Source: Syntrophales bacterium (GTDB lineage Bacteria; Desulfobacterota; Syntrophia; Syntrophales; UBA2210). Taken from it: a stretch of 5,268 nucleotides of DNA. Positions 1-5,140 of this stretch are shown in pieces. The position numbers and the translations under genes were made by a program. The notes beneath the pieces are model-generated. The model was not told where the DNA came from. It saw only the letters and a list, made by a program, of their open reading frames with translations, and ran no database searches. Position 1 is the stretch's first letter. Each line of letters opens with the position of its first letter. The stretch lies in NCBI GenBank assembly GCA_030655735.1, contig JAUSPK010000035.1, positions 1 to 5,268 of the forward strand, read 5' to 3'.

Positions 1-4
1 GGTG

Positions 5-40
5 GGGATTCGAAATGACAAAGGGAGGGTCGAAATGACA
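5..40. repeat. Partial copy of the CGAAATGACA intergenic repeat, two direct decamers
   Basis: The decamer CGAAATGACA occurs at 11-20 and again at 31-40, a 20-base period. The 17 bases at 5-21 (GGGATTCGAAATGACAA) are an exact reverse complement of 1686-1702, the left end of the inverted-repeat element between the nitroreductase and the toxin gene. This stretch is therefore probably one edge of the same repeat family, cut by the window start. No coding potential is visible here. Confidence 0.7.
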
Positions 41-70
41 GGTTGATGTCGGTACTTTTTCACAAGCCGC

Positions 71-100
71 TTGACGGATGCGGGGCAAGTCCGTTAGAGT
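71..100 (+). promoter_or_regulatory. Likely sigma70-type promoter of the dehydrogenase gene
   Basis: A -35 box TTGACG (71-76) and a -10 box TAGAGT (95-100) are separated by 18 bases. This puts the start of transcription near 107, giving a leader of about 27 bases before the ATG at 134. The spacer carries a perfect 5-bp inverted repeat, ACGGA (74-78) and TCCGT (90-94), which could be an operator half-site pair or chance. The -35 matches consensus at 5 of 6 positions and the -10 at 4 of 6. Confidence 0.5.
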
Positions 101-133
101 ACGCGCCGACAACGAGAGAGGAAGGAACATGCC

Positions 134-1054
134 ATGAAGAAAGCTGTCTATTACGGGATACGAGATGTCCGGGTCGAAGAGGTTGCCGAGCCTGAGGCGG
201 GAAGCGGCGAGATAAAGGTAAAGATCAGATACTGCGGGATCTGCGGATCGGATCTGCATGAATACCTCCACGGTCCCTTCCCAGAGAGCCCCTTCGGGCA
301 CGAGGTATGCGGAGAGGTGGTCGCGGTCGGCCAGGATGTGAAGGGCTTTGCGGTGGGCGACCACGTCGCGACCTTCGTTCGGGACGGATACGCCGAGTAT
401 CTTGTCGCCCCTCAGGACCGTGCCCTCAAACTCCCCGAAGACCTGCCCTGGGAACGGGCGGCGGTTCTCGAACCGCTGGCCGGGGCGATCTACGCCCTGG
501 AGCGGGGCAATGTAAAACCAACGGATACGATCTTTATCGCGGGGGCGGGGCCGGTCGGCCTCTTGATACTCCTGGCGGTCAAGGTCCTCGGCGCCCGGAC
601 GGTATACATGACCGATCTTTCTAAAAAGCGCAGGGAGATGGCCGAAAGGCTGGGCGCGACGGCCACCTTTGATCCGGCAGCTGTGAAAATGCCCCCCACT
701 ATCCGGGAGTTGACCGGAGGGAGGGGGATCGATGTGGCGGTCGAGGCCGTCGGGATCGAGGCGACGCTGAAGGATTGTCTCGCCTCAACGCGGCACGGGG
801 GGACCGTCATCGTCCAGGGGATATTTACGGACCGCGCCCTGATTCACATGCTCGGGTTTGTGACGCGGGAGATAACAATGATCGGCGCCAATTCAGCCAA
901 TCCGGTCCGCTCCCTCGAATGGATGCTGACGAAGGGGATCAGACCCGAGGCGATCGTGACAAGCACCGTCTCTCTTGACCGAATCGTCGAGGGGGGATTC
1001 GAGATGCTGGCGAATCACAAGGATGAGGAGATAAAGATCCTCGTCGAACCCTGA
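134..1054 (+). CDS. Short zinc-type medium-chain alcohol/polyol dehydrogenase
   Basis: The 306-residue product belongs to the medium-chain dehydrogenase/reductase superfamily: an N-terminal GroES-like catalytic domain (about 1-115) and a Rossmann coenzyme domain (about 116-260). Probable catalytic zinc ligands are Cys37 in CGICGSDLHEY, His56-Glu57 in the GHE motif and Glu113 in LEPLAGA, the pattern of sorbitol/threonine dehydrogenase relatives. GAGPVG (137-142) binds the dinucleotide, and Asp161 at the end of the second strand suggests NAD(H) over NADP(H). It should oxidise a secondary alcohol or polyol in the cytoplasm; the substrate cannot be read. The protein is about 40 residues shorter than typical members, because the four-cysteine structural zinc lobe between GDHVA (75-79) and GYAEY (85-89) is absent. 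The ATG follows a GGAAGGA ribosome site (another ATG at 129 is out of frame). The gene converges on the nitroreductase gene with no spacer. Confidence 0.88.
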   Translation: MKKAVYYGIRDVRVEEVAEPEAGSGEIKVKIRYCGICGSDLHEYLHGPFPESPFGHEVCGEVVAVGQDVKGFAVGDHVATFVRDGYAEYLVAPQDRALKLPEDLPWERAAVLEPLAGAIYALERGNVKPTDTIFIAGAGPVGLLILLAVKVLGARTVYMTDLSKKRREMAERLGATATFDPAAVKMPPTIRELTGGRGIDVAVEAVGIEATLKDCLASTRHGGTVIVQGIFTDRALIHMLGFVTREITMIGANSANPVRSLEWMLTKGIRPEAIVTSTVSLDRIVEGGFEMLANHKDEEIKILVEP

Positions 1055-1624
1055 TCAGGATACGATCTTCAGGATCTTCGGTTCTTCCCGCGGGAGCGGC
1101 TCCGGTATCGAAGCTGGGTATCCGATGATAATGGGAGCGACGATCCGGCACACGTCAGACAGGCCGATCTCTCTCCTGATTTCGGGGTCATCAATATGTG
1201 CCCCCAGGCCGATCCAGCAGGTTCCCAACCCCCGCTGGGCGGCGGAAAACATCATGTAGGATGCCAGCAGGGCGCAGTCAACATCCAGTGATCCTGTCTC
1301 GGCGTGGCCGGCGATATAGACCAGGCAGGGGGCGTTGTAGAAGATGTTGAAGCCGGTGTTCTGGAGCGCCTCCTTGTATCCGCTGAGCGGAATCTCCGGG
1401 TTTGCCTCAATCCTCGCGAGGAGGGAGCGCTTGCACTCATCCGAGAGCCTCTTCATGACGTCCCGGTTGGTGATGATGATGAAGTACCAGGGCTGTCCGT
1501 GACTGGCGCTGGGGGCGAGGGTGCTCTCCCGTATGATTTCCTGTATCAGGGGGAGCGAAATCTCCCGCTCTTCGAAATCCCTGATCGACCGACGTTTCTT
1601 TAGAAGCTCTTCAAAACTGTTCAT
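1055..1624 (-). CDS. Nitroreductase-family FMN-dependent oxidoreductase
   Basis: The 189-residue product is a compact single-domain member of the nitroreductase fold, homodimeric FMN flavoproteins that transfer electrons from NAD(P)H to nitro compounds, quinones or other acceptors. FMN-phosphate contacts are expected in RRSIRDF (11-17). A second conserved stretch, APSASHGQPWYF (37-48), and the C-terminal block DCALLASYMMFSAAQRGLG (116-134) followed by TCWIG are typical of the family. The length is normal for the short subgroup; no ferredoxin or other extra domain is fused. The ATG at 1624 is preceded by GAGGAG eight bases upstream. The stop codon abuts the stop of the convergent dehydrogenase gene. 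The 178 bases upstream hold a repeat element and no promoter I could call with confidence. The natural substrate is unknown; the pairing with a dehydrogenase is tail-to-tail and so does not imply co-transcription. Confidence 0.88.
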   Translation of the reverse strand: MNSFEELLKKRRSIRDFEEREISLPLIQEIIRESTLAPSASHGQPWYFIIITNRDVMKRLSDECKRSLLARIEANPEIPLSGYKEALQNTGFNIFYNAPCLVYIAGHAETGSLDVDCALLASYMMFSAAQRGLGTCWIGLGAHIDDPEIRREIGLSDVCRIVAPIIIGYPASIPEPLPREEPKILKIVS

Positions 1625-1802
1625 GGCAGAATCTCCTCACTGTCCGGTGTTGTGTCAATCAAGAACTGTCATCTCAATCATTATCTTGTCATTTCGAATC
1701 CCGATTTATCGGGATGAGAAATCTCTGCAATGGAATACTTTAAAGAGACAAGATTTCTCGTCGCCGACGCTCCCCGAAATGACAAAATTCAATTCAAAGG
1801 GT
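1625..1802. other. Intergenic region between vapC-like toxin and nitroreductase genes
   Basis: No coding sequence is visible on either strand. The stretch is AT-richer than its neighbours. It contains the inverted-repeat element at 1686-1785 and, close to 1624, the nitroreductase ribosome site. The element lies 17 bases past the toxin stop codon, where its folding could also help end transcription of the toxin-antitoxin operon. That role is inferred from position only. Confidence 0.6.
1686..1785. repeat. 100-bp MITE-like intergenic inverted-repeat element
   Basis: The ends are perfect 11-bp inverted repeats: TTGTCATTTCG (1686-1696) and CGAAATGACAA (1775-1785). Nested inside are a second inverted pair, GAGAAATCT (1716-1724) with AGATTTCTC (1751-1759), and a tight hairpin ATCCCGAT/ATCGGGAT (1698-1705 and 1708-1715). 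No protein is encoded, so the element would have to move in trans or be a structural repeat. The TGTCATTTCG...GAGAAATCT...AGATTTCTCG...CGAAATGACA layout resembles interspersed repeats I know from many environmental bacterial genomes. A partial relative lies at 5-40. I see no clear target-site duplication. Confidence 0.75.
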
Positions 1803-2237
1803 TCATACTTGCGGCCAGCCTTTGGGGAGCGCCTCGGTCAAGAGGTGGGAGACCCGCTCGCCGGTAAGGCACGCGTGCGCCCGGGCATCAAAGGTGAGCC
1901 ACAACCCCTTCGTTTCACGGGCCAGCGCGGCATAGCAGGCGTCATACCCGGTGAGGCCCTTCTTCACAAATCCTGATGCCCGCGTGGCAAGTTTTTCCGT
2001 CATGGGGTAGCGGAGAATGCCGCCGTTCAGAATCGGTATGACTCCTCTGATAAAGGCGTCCCGTCCGGAGGGATGAATCCTTGATAATACGGAAAAGACC
2101 TCGAAAGAAAATAATTCCGGAACGGCGAACAGCTCGGGGGCACTGACGACGCATCGCAGGACTTCATCGGCATTGGGATGCTTCTCGTCTTCGATAAACC
2201 ATCGAAGCGCCACCGATGCGTCGATTACCCAGACCAT
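1803..2237 (-). CDS. vapC: PIN-domain ribonuclease toxin (VapC-like)
   Basis: The 144-residue product is a single PIN domain, the magnesium-dependent RNase fold of type II VapC toxins, which cut tRNA or other RNA and arrest growth when not neutralised. Probable active-site acids are Asp6 in VIDASVALRWF, Glu46 in PELFSFEVFSVL, Asp99 in LTGYDACYAALA and Asp117 in LTFDARAHA. All four are present, so the toxin looks intact. I chose the ATG at 2237: it begins directly before the first conserved strand, and its A is shared with the antitoxin's TAA stop (TAATG overlap), implying translational coupling. A longer reading from 2291 would add 18 residues that lie out of frame inside the antitoxin gene and lack family character. 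The first gene of the pair is the antitoxin at 2237-2506. Confidence 0.88.
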   Translation of the reverse strand: MVWVIDASVALRWFIEDEKHPNADEVLRCVVSAPELFAVPELFSFEVFSVLSRIHPSGRDAFIRGVIPILNGGILRYPMTEKLATRASGFVKKGLTGYDACYAALARETKGLWLTFDARAHACLTGERVSHLLTEALPKGWPQV

Positions 2238-2506
2238 TAGTCGTATCCCCTCAGTTCCCGCAAAAGGGTCAGGCTGTCCTTCGTGCCGCACGCCTTTTTC
2301 TTCAGGCCTGCGATCGCATCGAGAAGCTTCTGTTTCTGTTCGTCGGCATGAAAGTCAAGGAACCGCGTCTTGAATTGTTCCGGTGTGATTAGCACTGCAC
2401 GGATAGCCCGGCCCTTGCTGATCAGGATCGGCTCTCCTGTCTTATCCAGGAGGTCAAGCACTTCTCCGAGATTGTTTCTGATCTTCAAGGCATTGACTGT
2501 CTTCAT
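2237..2506 (-). CDS. Phd/YefM-like type II antitoxin partnered with a PIN toxin
   Basis: The 89-residue product has the N-terminal Phd/YefM pattern: MKTVNALKIRNNLGEVLDLL followed by KTGEPILISKGRAIRAVLI (about 1-41), the dimerising, DNA-binding half that usually represses the operon's own promoter. The charged C-terminal part (about 50-89) would be the flexible segment that wraps the toxin and blocks its active site. The ATG at 2506 is preceded by AGAGGAG with a four-base gap after GAGGAGC, a strong ribosome site. Its TAA stop overlaps the toxin ATG by one base. Expression is probably driven by the consensus promoter at 2537-2565, with autoregulation through the repeats there. In family terms this is a VapB-type partner using the Phd fold rather than the AbrB fold; that assignment rests on sequence pattern and context. 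Confidence 0.85.
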   Translation of the reverse strand: MKTVNALKIRNNLGEVLDLLDKTGEPILISKGRAIRAVLITPEQFKTRFLDFHADEQKQKLLDAIAGLKKKACGTKDSLTLLRELRGYD

Positions 2507-2536
2507 GGCAGCTCCTCTTACTCGTGTCTTACCGGA

Positions 2537-2565
2537 ATTATAGAGACAGCAAGTGTAGATGTCAA
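2537..2565 (-). promoter_or_regulatory. Full-consensus sigma70 promoter of the toxin-antitoxin operon
   Basis: Read on the minus strand, TTGACA (2565-2560) and TATAAT (2542-2537) are separated by exactly 17 bases, matching the housekeeping consensus at all 12 positions. Transcription should begin near 2530, about 24 bases before the antitoxin ATG. The sequence just upstream, 2576-2590, is AT-rich (ATATATGTATAC) and could act as an UP element. Such a strong promoter fits an operon held down by autorepression. Confidence 0.85.
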
Positions 2566-2572
2566 GTGTAGA
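2550..2572 (-). repeat. Tandem decamer TCTACACTTG, candidate antitoxin operator
   Basis: On the minus strand TCTACACTTG occurs at 2572-2563 and again at 2559-2550, a 13-base period with ACA between the copies. The end of the first copy plus this ACA makes the TTGACA -35 box; the second copy fills most of the spacer. A protein bound to these repeats would cover the promoter. That the Phd-like antitoxin is that protein is inferred. Confidence 0.5.
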
Positions 2573-2614
2573 GTTAGGTATACATATATCGGGGCAAGAA
2601 GAGACTGATTTCGG

Positions 2615-3283
2615 TTACTCTGTCAGGTGGTGGATGCCGGGGAGCATGATCTTCTCGAGGGAAGCGCGCTGTTTTTCAAATTCTTCACTGTTTTCAGCGG
2701 GGGGACAGGGAATCGGGTCGCCGTACCGGATGGTTACCCTGGCAAAGGGTTTGGGGACCATGAACCGGTCCCAGCTATTAAAATACCAGGCCTTGTCGGC
2801 GCTTGTATACAAGGGCACGATGACCGCGCCGGAGGCGGATGCCAGACGGATTACCCCGGGTTTTATGACCCCCATCGGTCCCGTGGGGCCGTCGAGGATG
2901 TGCACGGCGAGCCCGGTTTCTTGCAATCTTTCGACCATTTCGGCCAATGCCTCGCGCCCCCCCCTCGAAGAAGAGCCCCGTATGGGATGTAACCCCATTC
3001 GTCTGCCGATTCCCTCAACGAAATCGCCATCGGAGCTCTTGCTGATCATGACGCTCCCCCTGTACGCCTTATACTTTTTGAAATATCGGAGAATGGAAAA
3101 GAATTGCTGGTGCCAGCAGCCGAGGACGACCTTCCCCCCTCCCTTGATATAATCCATCCATGTCTGTTCGTTTTCGACGGTAAGGCGAAAGGTGAAAGAA
3201 TAGAGACAGACAAATTGGTACAGAAACGCGACGAACGGGTTCGATGTGATGATGGCGAATTTCATCTTCTTGGTCATAGGCAT
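2615..3283 (-). CDS. DUF374 lysophospholipid acyltransferase-like protein
   Basis: The 222-residue product matches the DUF374 group (COG2121) of the LPLAT acyltransferase superfamily, which is thought to add acyl chains to glycolipid or lipid A-type acceptors at the inner membrane. Landmarks in order: a hydrophobic N-terminal stretch (about 9-30) that may associate with the membrane; CWHQQFF (56-62) with the likely catalytic His58; ISKSSDGDFV (80-89); GSSSRGG (103-109); DGPTGPMG (131-138) and the following KPGVI; then SWDRFMVPKPF in the C-terminal third. The family uses this variant rather than the classical HX4D box. The ATG at 3283 has GAGGT nine bases upstream; an ATG two codons downstream is less well placed. 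Downstream, 108 bases separate it from the antitoxin gene, which has its own promoter. The acceptor lipid is unknown. Confidence 0.87.
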   Translation of the reverse strand: MPMTKKMKFAIITSNPFVAFLYQFVCLYSFTFRLTVENEQTWMDYIKGGGKVVLGCWHQQFFSILRYFKKYKAYRGSVMISKSSDGDFVEGIGRRMGLHPIRGSSSRGGREALAEMVERLQETGLAVHILDGPTGPMGVIKPGVIRLASASGAVIVPLYTSADKAWYFNSWDRFMVPKPFARVTIRYGDPIPCPPAENSEEFEKQRASLEKIMLPGIHHLTE

Positions 3284-3304
3284 AGGGTGACAACCTCACG
3301 CAAA

Positions 3305-3333
3305 ACCTCCCGGCGGTGAAGCCTGCGGGAGGT
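3305..3333 (-). terminator. GC-rich hairpin with U-tract just before the acyltransferase start
   Basis: ACCTCCCG (3305-3312) and CGGGAGGT (3326-3333) form a perfect 8-bp stem with a 13-base loop. Read on the minus strand it is followed at once by TTTT then GCG, and read on the plus strand by CGTTTT, so it could stop transcription in either direction. It ends 21 bases before the acyltransferase ATG, with the ribosome site GAGGT just after the T run. It may be the terminator of the oxidoreductase transcript or an attenuator in the acyltransferase leader. Confidence 0.6.
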
Positions 3334-3348
3334 CGTTTTCAAGAGAGC

Positions 3349-3377
3349 ACCGTATGTGCATGAGTTTGGAAAGTCAA
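3349..3377 (-). promoter_or_regulatory. Possible promoter of the acyltransferase gene
   Basis: On the minus strand TTGACT (3377-3372) and TACGGT (3354-3349) are 17 bases apart. The -35 is good (5 of 6); the -10 is weak (3 of 6). Transcription would start near 3342 and run through the hairpin at 3305-3333 before reaching the gene. Confidence 0.35.
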
Positions 3378-3402
3378 GGATATTAATGCACGCATGGATG
3401 CT

Positions 3403-3542
3403 CCCTCTCCCTCGATGGGAGAGGGTTGGGGTAAGGGTAAATGTGACTCCATTTCATACGCTTACGCCCCCTCCTGCCTCCCCCAGCAGGTGGGGGAAGA
3501 TAAGAGGAAACAAGTTATTATAGCCCTCCCGCCAGGGGAGGG
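3403..3542. repeat. Cluster of three C-rich/G-rich hairpin repeats
   Basis: Three hairpins share the same polarity, with a C-rich left arm and a G-rich right arm. They are CCCTCTCCC/GGGAGAGGG (3403-3411, 3417-3425; loop of 5), TCCCCC/GGGGGA (3479-3484, 3492-3497; loop of 7) and CCCTCCC/GGGAGGG (3524-3530, 3536-3542; loop of 5). The first continues as GGGTTGGGGTAAGGGT, a form I know as a common interspersed intergenic repeat in several bacterial phyla. They fill most of the 283-base gap between the acyltransferase and the oxidoreductase genes, in which I see no gene. The last hairpin lies 24 bases past the oxidoreductase stop but has no T-tract on that strand. Confidence 0.7.
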
Positions 3543-3566
3543 GGAATCTGATTTTTCACGAACGCA

Positions 3567-5129
3567 TCAACGAAAGATTGGCGGCAGAAGCTGCAGGTAA
3601 TCCTGCCCGGTTATTGCGCCGGCGCAGATAAATCCTGAATGGGCGGCCGCTTCGACTCCCCCCTCATTGATACGTTTCCCATACGTATCACCGGCAAGAT
3701 AGAGTCCTTCAACCGTGGGACAGGTCACATCGACCCATTCATCTTCCGGATGCCTCCACAGGATACAGGTGTCTCCCACGGTAAACAGTATCCATTCAAG
3801 CGATTCCCGCCACCCCGGAAAGGCATGTTCCGAGAATTTCAACATCCGGTCAATGACAATATCCACCTTCTTTTTATCGTGTGCCTCTTCAGCCAGAATG
3901 CTGCTTGCCATGCCGGCCAGGTGTTTGCCTTCCGGGGCCGTCGTCGGGGCCATCGCGGAAAGTGCCACGATATCGAGGGGGACATCACCCCTGAACAGCC
4001 CCTCGCTCTCGGGGATCAGCGTGGAGGTATGGTAGAACGTCCTGGGGTCGATCCCGAGTCCACAGAGCTCGTGCAGGGGCCGTTTCAGCCCGAACTGGCT
4101 CGCCACCATGGATGTGTGAATGATATTCTTTGTCAATCGGACAAATTCCGCGGGGAGCAGGCCTTCCGGTATAAGCTTCAGCAAGTCCTTGGGCGGAGCC
4201 GTGCAGACGACTACCGGCGCCTTGATCTCCATGGATTTACCGTCGATCTCGGCGATCACACCGGATACCGCTCCACCCCGGATCATGACTTCTTTGACCG
4301 TGGCGTTCGTGACAACATCCCCTCGGGCGTCTTTGACGACTGTCGAAAACCCTTCGGTGATAAACCGGTGGCCCGGAGCCCCTGCAAAGGCCCAGGATCC
4401 ATTGAGAAGATGGACTCCCGTCTCCTGTACCTGCAAAAAGACCTTGATATTCTCACCGGCGGAGTTCAGTGCCGGGTCATTGATAATCGTCTGAAAGGTG
4501 CCCATGGCATAGTGGAATTCCCGGGCAGGTTCACTCTGAGTAATACCCTCTACCCAATCTTTCAAGGTGACATGGTCCAGTTTTTCGGCGTTTTCTATTG
4601 TGCCGACCTTGAGTTTATGCATATGGACCTTCGCCATCTCGGCGTAATCTTCATCACTCATCCAGGCGTATTTGGATTTCCTTCCCTGAAGAGATTGCCT
4701 TCCCAGGACGGAAGGCTTCCCATCGTGGTCATACCAGACAAAACCGACATTGGGATAAAAGACTGAGGCCTTGTTGAACAGGGCCAACGCCTGGCTGACG
4801 CGGCCACGATTGGTATACCAGGAACCCCGGCCGCCCGCTTCCAGGGTGTAGCCGTGGAGCATCTTCTTCTCAATCATCACTGGCAGGTCGGGCTCCGAAC
4901 GGTCGCTTACCCAGGAATGGGCGGAGGTCGCCAGGGTTTTGCGGAATTCGTCGGCATCGACGATCCCTTCACCCCTGAATGAGGTGGCCCGTCCGCCAAT
5001 CTGAGAAGAGGCCTCAAGGATAAGGACCCTCTTATGGGCCATCTTGGACAGGATGGCCCCAACGACCGAACCGGCTATGCCGCACCCGACAATGACAACA
5101 TCGTACTCTTTCGCTACGGTCACAGACAT
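3567..5129 (-). CDS. CrtI/phytoene-desaturase-like FAD-dependent oxidoreductase
   Basis: The 520-residue product is an NAD(P)/FAD-dependent oxidoreductase of the COG1233 type. An N-terminal Rossmann motif, VVIVGCGIAGS (11-21), carries the GxGxxG glycines 15, 17 and 20. Glu39 in LILEASSQIGGRATSF would bind the ribose of FAD, and Gly45-Gly46-Arg47 is the second FAD motif. The C-terminal GLYLAGDTYGKRINEGGVEA (475-494) closes the FAD site. The middle region would hold the substrate domain. Length is normal for the family (about 490-520). Relatives desaturate, isomerise or oxidise carotenoids, retinoids, amines and other hydrophobic substrates; no carotenoid gene is nearby, so the substrate is not assigned. 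An AAGGAGGTGA ribosome site at 5140-5131 lies only one base from the ATG at 5129; the GTG at 5123, two codons in, would have more usual spacing. The gene is probably co-transcribed with the partial gene ending at 5200. Confidence 0.85.
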   Translation of the reverse strand: MSVTVAKEYDVVIVGCGIAGSVVGAILSKMAHKRVLILEASSQIGGRATSFRGEGIVDADEFRKTLATSAHSWVSDRSEPDLPVMIEKKMLHGYTLEAGGRGSWYTNRGRVSQALALFNKASVFYPNVGFVWYDHDGKPSVLGRQSLQGRKSKYAWMSDEDYAEMAKVHMHKLKVGTIENAEKLDHVTLKDWVEGITQSEPAREFHYAMGTFQTIINDPALNSAGENIKVFLQVQETGVHLLNGSWAFAGAPGHRFITEGFSTVVKDARGDVVTNATVKEVMIRGGAVSGVIAEIDGKSMEIKAPVVVCTAPPKDLLKLIPEGLLPAEFVRLTKNIIHTSMVASQFGLKRPLHELCGLGIDPRTFYHTSTLIPESEGLFRGDVPLDIVALSAMAPTTAPEGKHLAGMASSILAEEAHDKKKVDIVIDRMLKFSEHAFPGWRESLEWILFTVGDTCILWRHPEDEWVDVTCPTVEGLYLAGDTYGKRINEGGVEAAAHSGFICAGAITGQDYLQLLPPIFR

Positions 5130-5130
5130 G

Positions 5131-5140
5131 TCACCTCCTT
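5131..5140 (-). promoter_or_regulatory. Extended ribosome binding site of the FAD oxidoreductase
   Basis: On the minus strand the sequence is AAGGAGGTGA, fully complementary to the usual 16S rRNA tail. Only four bases (TGAC) separate GGAGG from the ATG at 5129, while the in-frame GTG at 5123 is ten bases away. The site therefore leaves the true start open between Met1 and Val3. Confidence 0.75.

Noticed and set aside
1025..1043. GAGGA/TCCTC stem near the dehydrogenase 3' end as a terminator
   Set aside because: The stem is only five pairs, lies inside the coding sequence and has no T-tract.
1521..1976. A 151-codon plus-strand open frame across the nitroreductase start, the repeat element and the toxin gene
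   Set aside because: It crosses three unrelated features, has no motif or ribosome site, and is interrupted in meaning by the repeat.
2238..2291. Longer toxin start at 2291
   Set aside because: The extra 18 residues lie out of frame inside the antitoxin gene and precede the first conserved strand; the overlapping TAATG at 2239-2235 gives a standard coupled start.
2559..3152. A 197-codon plus-strand open frame opposite the acyltransferase gene
   Set aside because: It is antisense to a well-supported DUF374 gene, has no recognisable motif, and starts inside the toxin-antitoxin promoter.
3069..3299. A 76-codon minus-strand frame overlapping the acyltransferase start
   Set aside because: It is another frame of the same DNA with no family features, while the main frame carries all the acyltransferase motifs.
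3515..3524. TATAAT-like box on the minus strand after the oxidoreductase stop
   Set aside because: No acceptable -35 box lies at the right distance; the upstream bases are the C-rich/G-rich hairpin.
3403..3542. Hairpin cluster considered as a CRISPR array
   Set aside because: The units differ in sequence and length, have no constant repeat, and no cas gene is present.
3639..4766. A 375-codon open frame on the plus strand
   Set aside because: It lies entirely antisense to the FAD oxidoreductase, whose motifs are unmistakable; its translation has no family features and looks like a shadow caused by the codon bias of the real gene.
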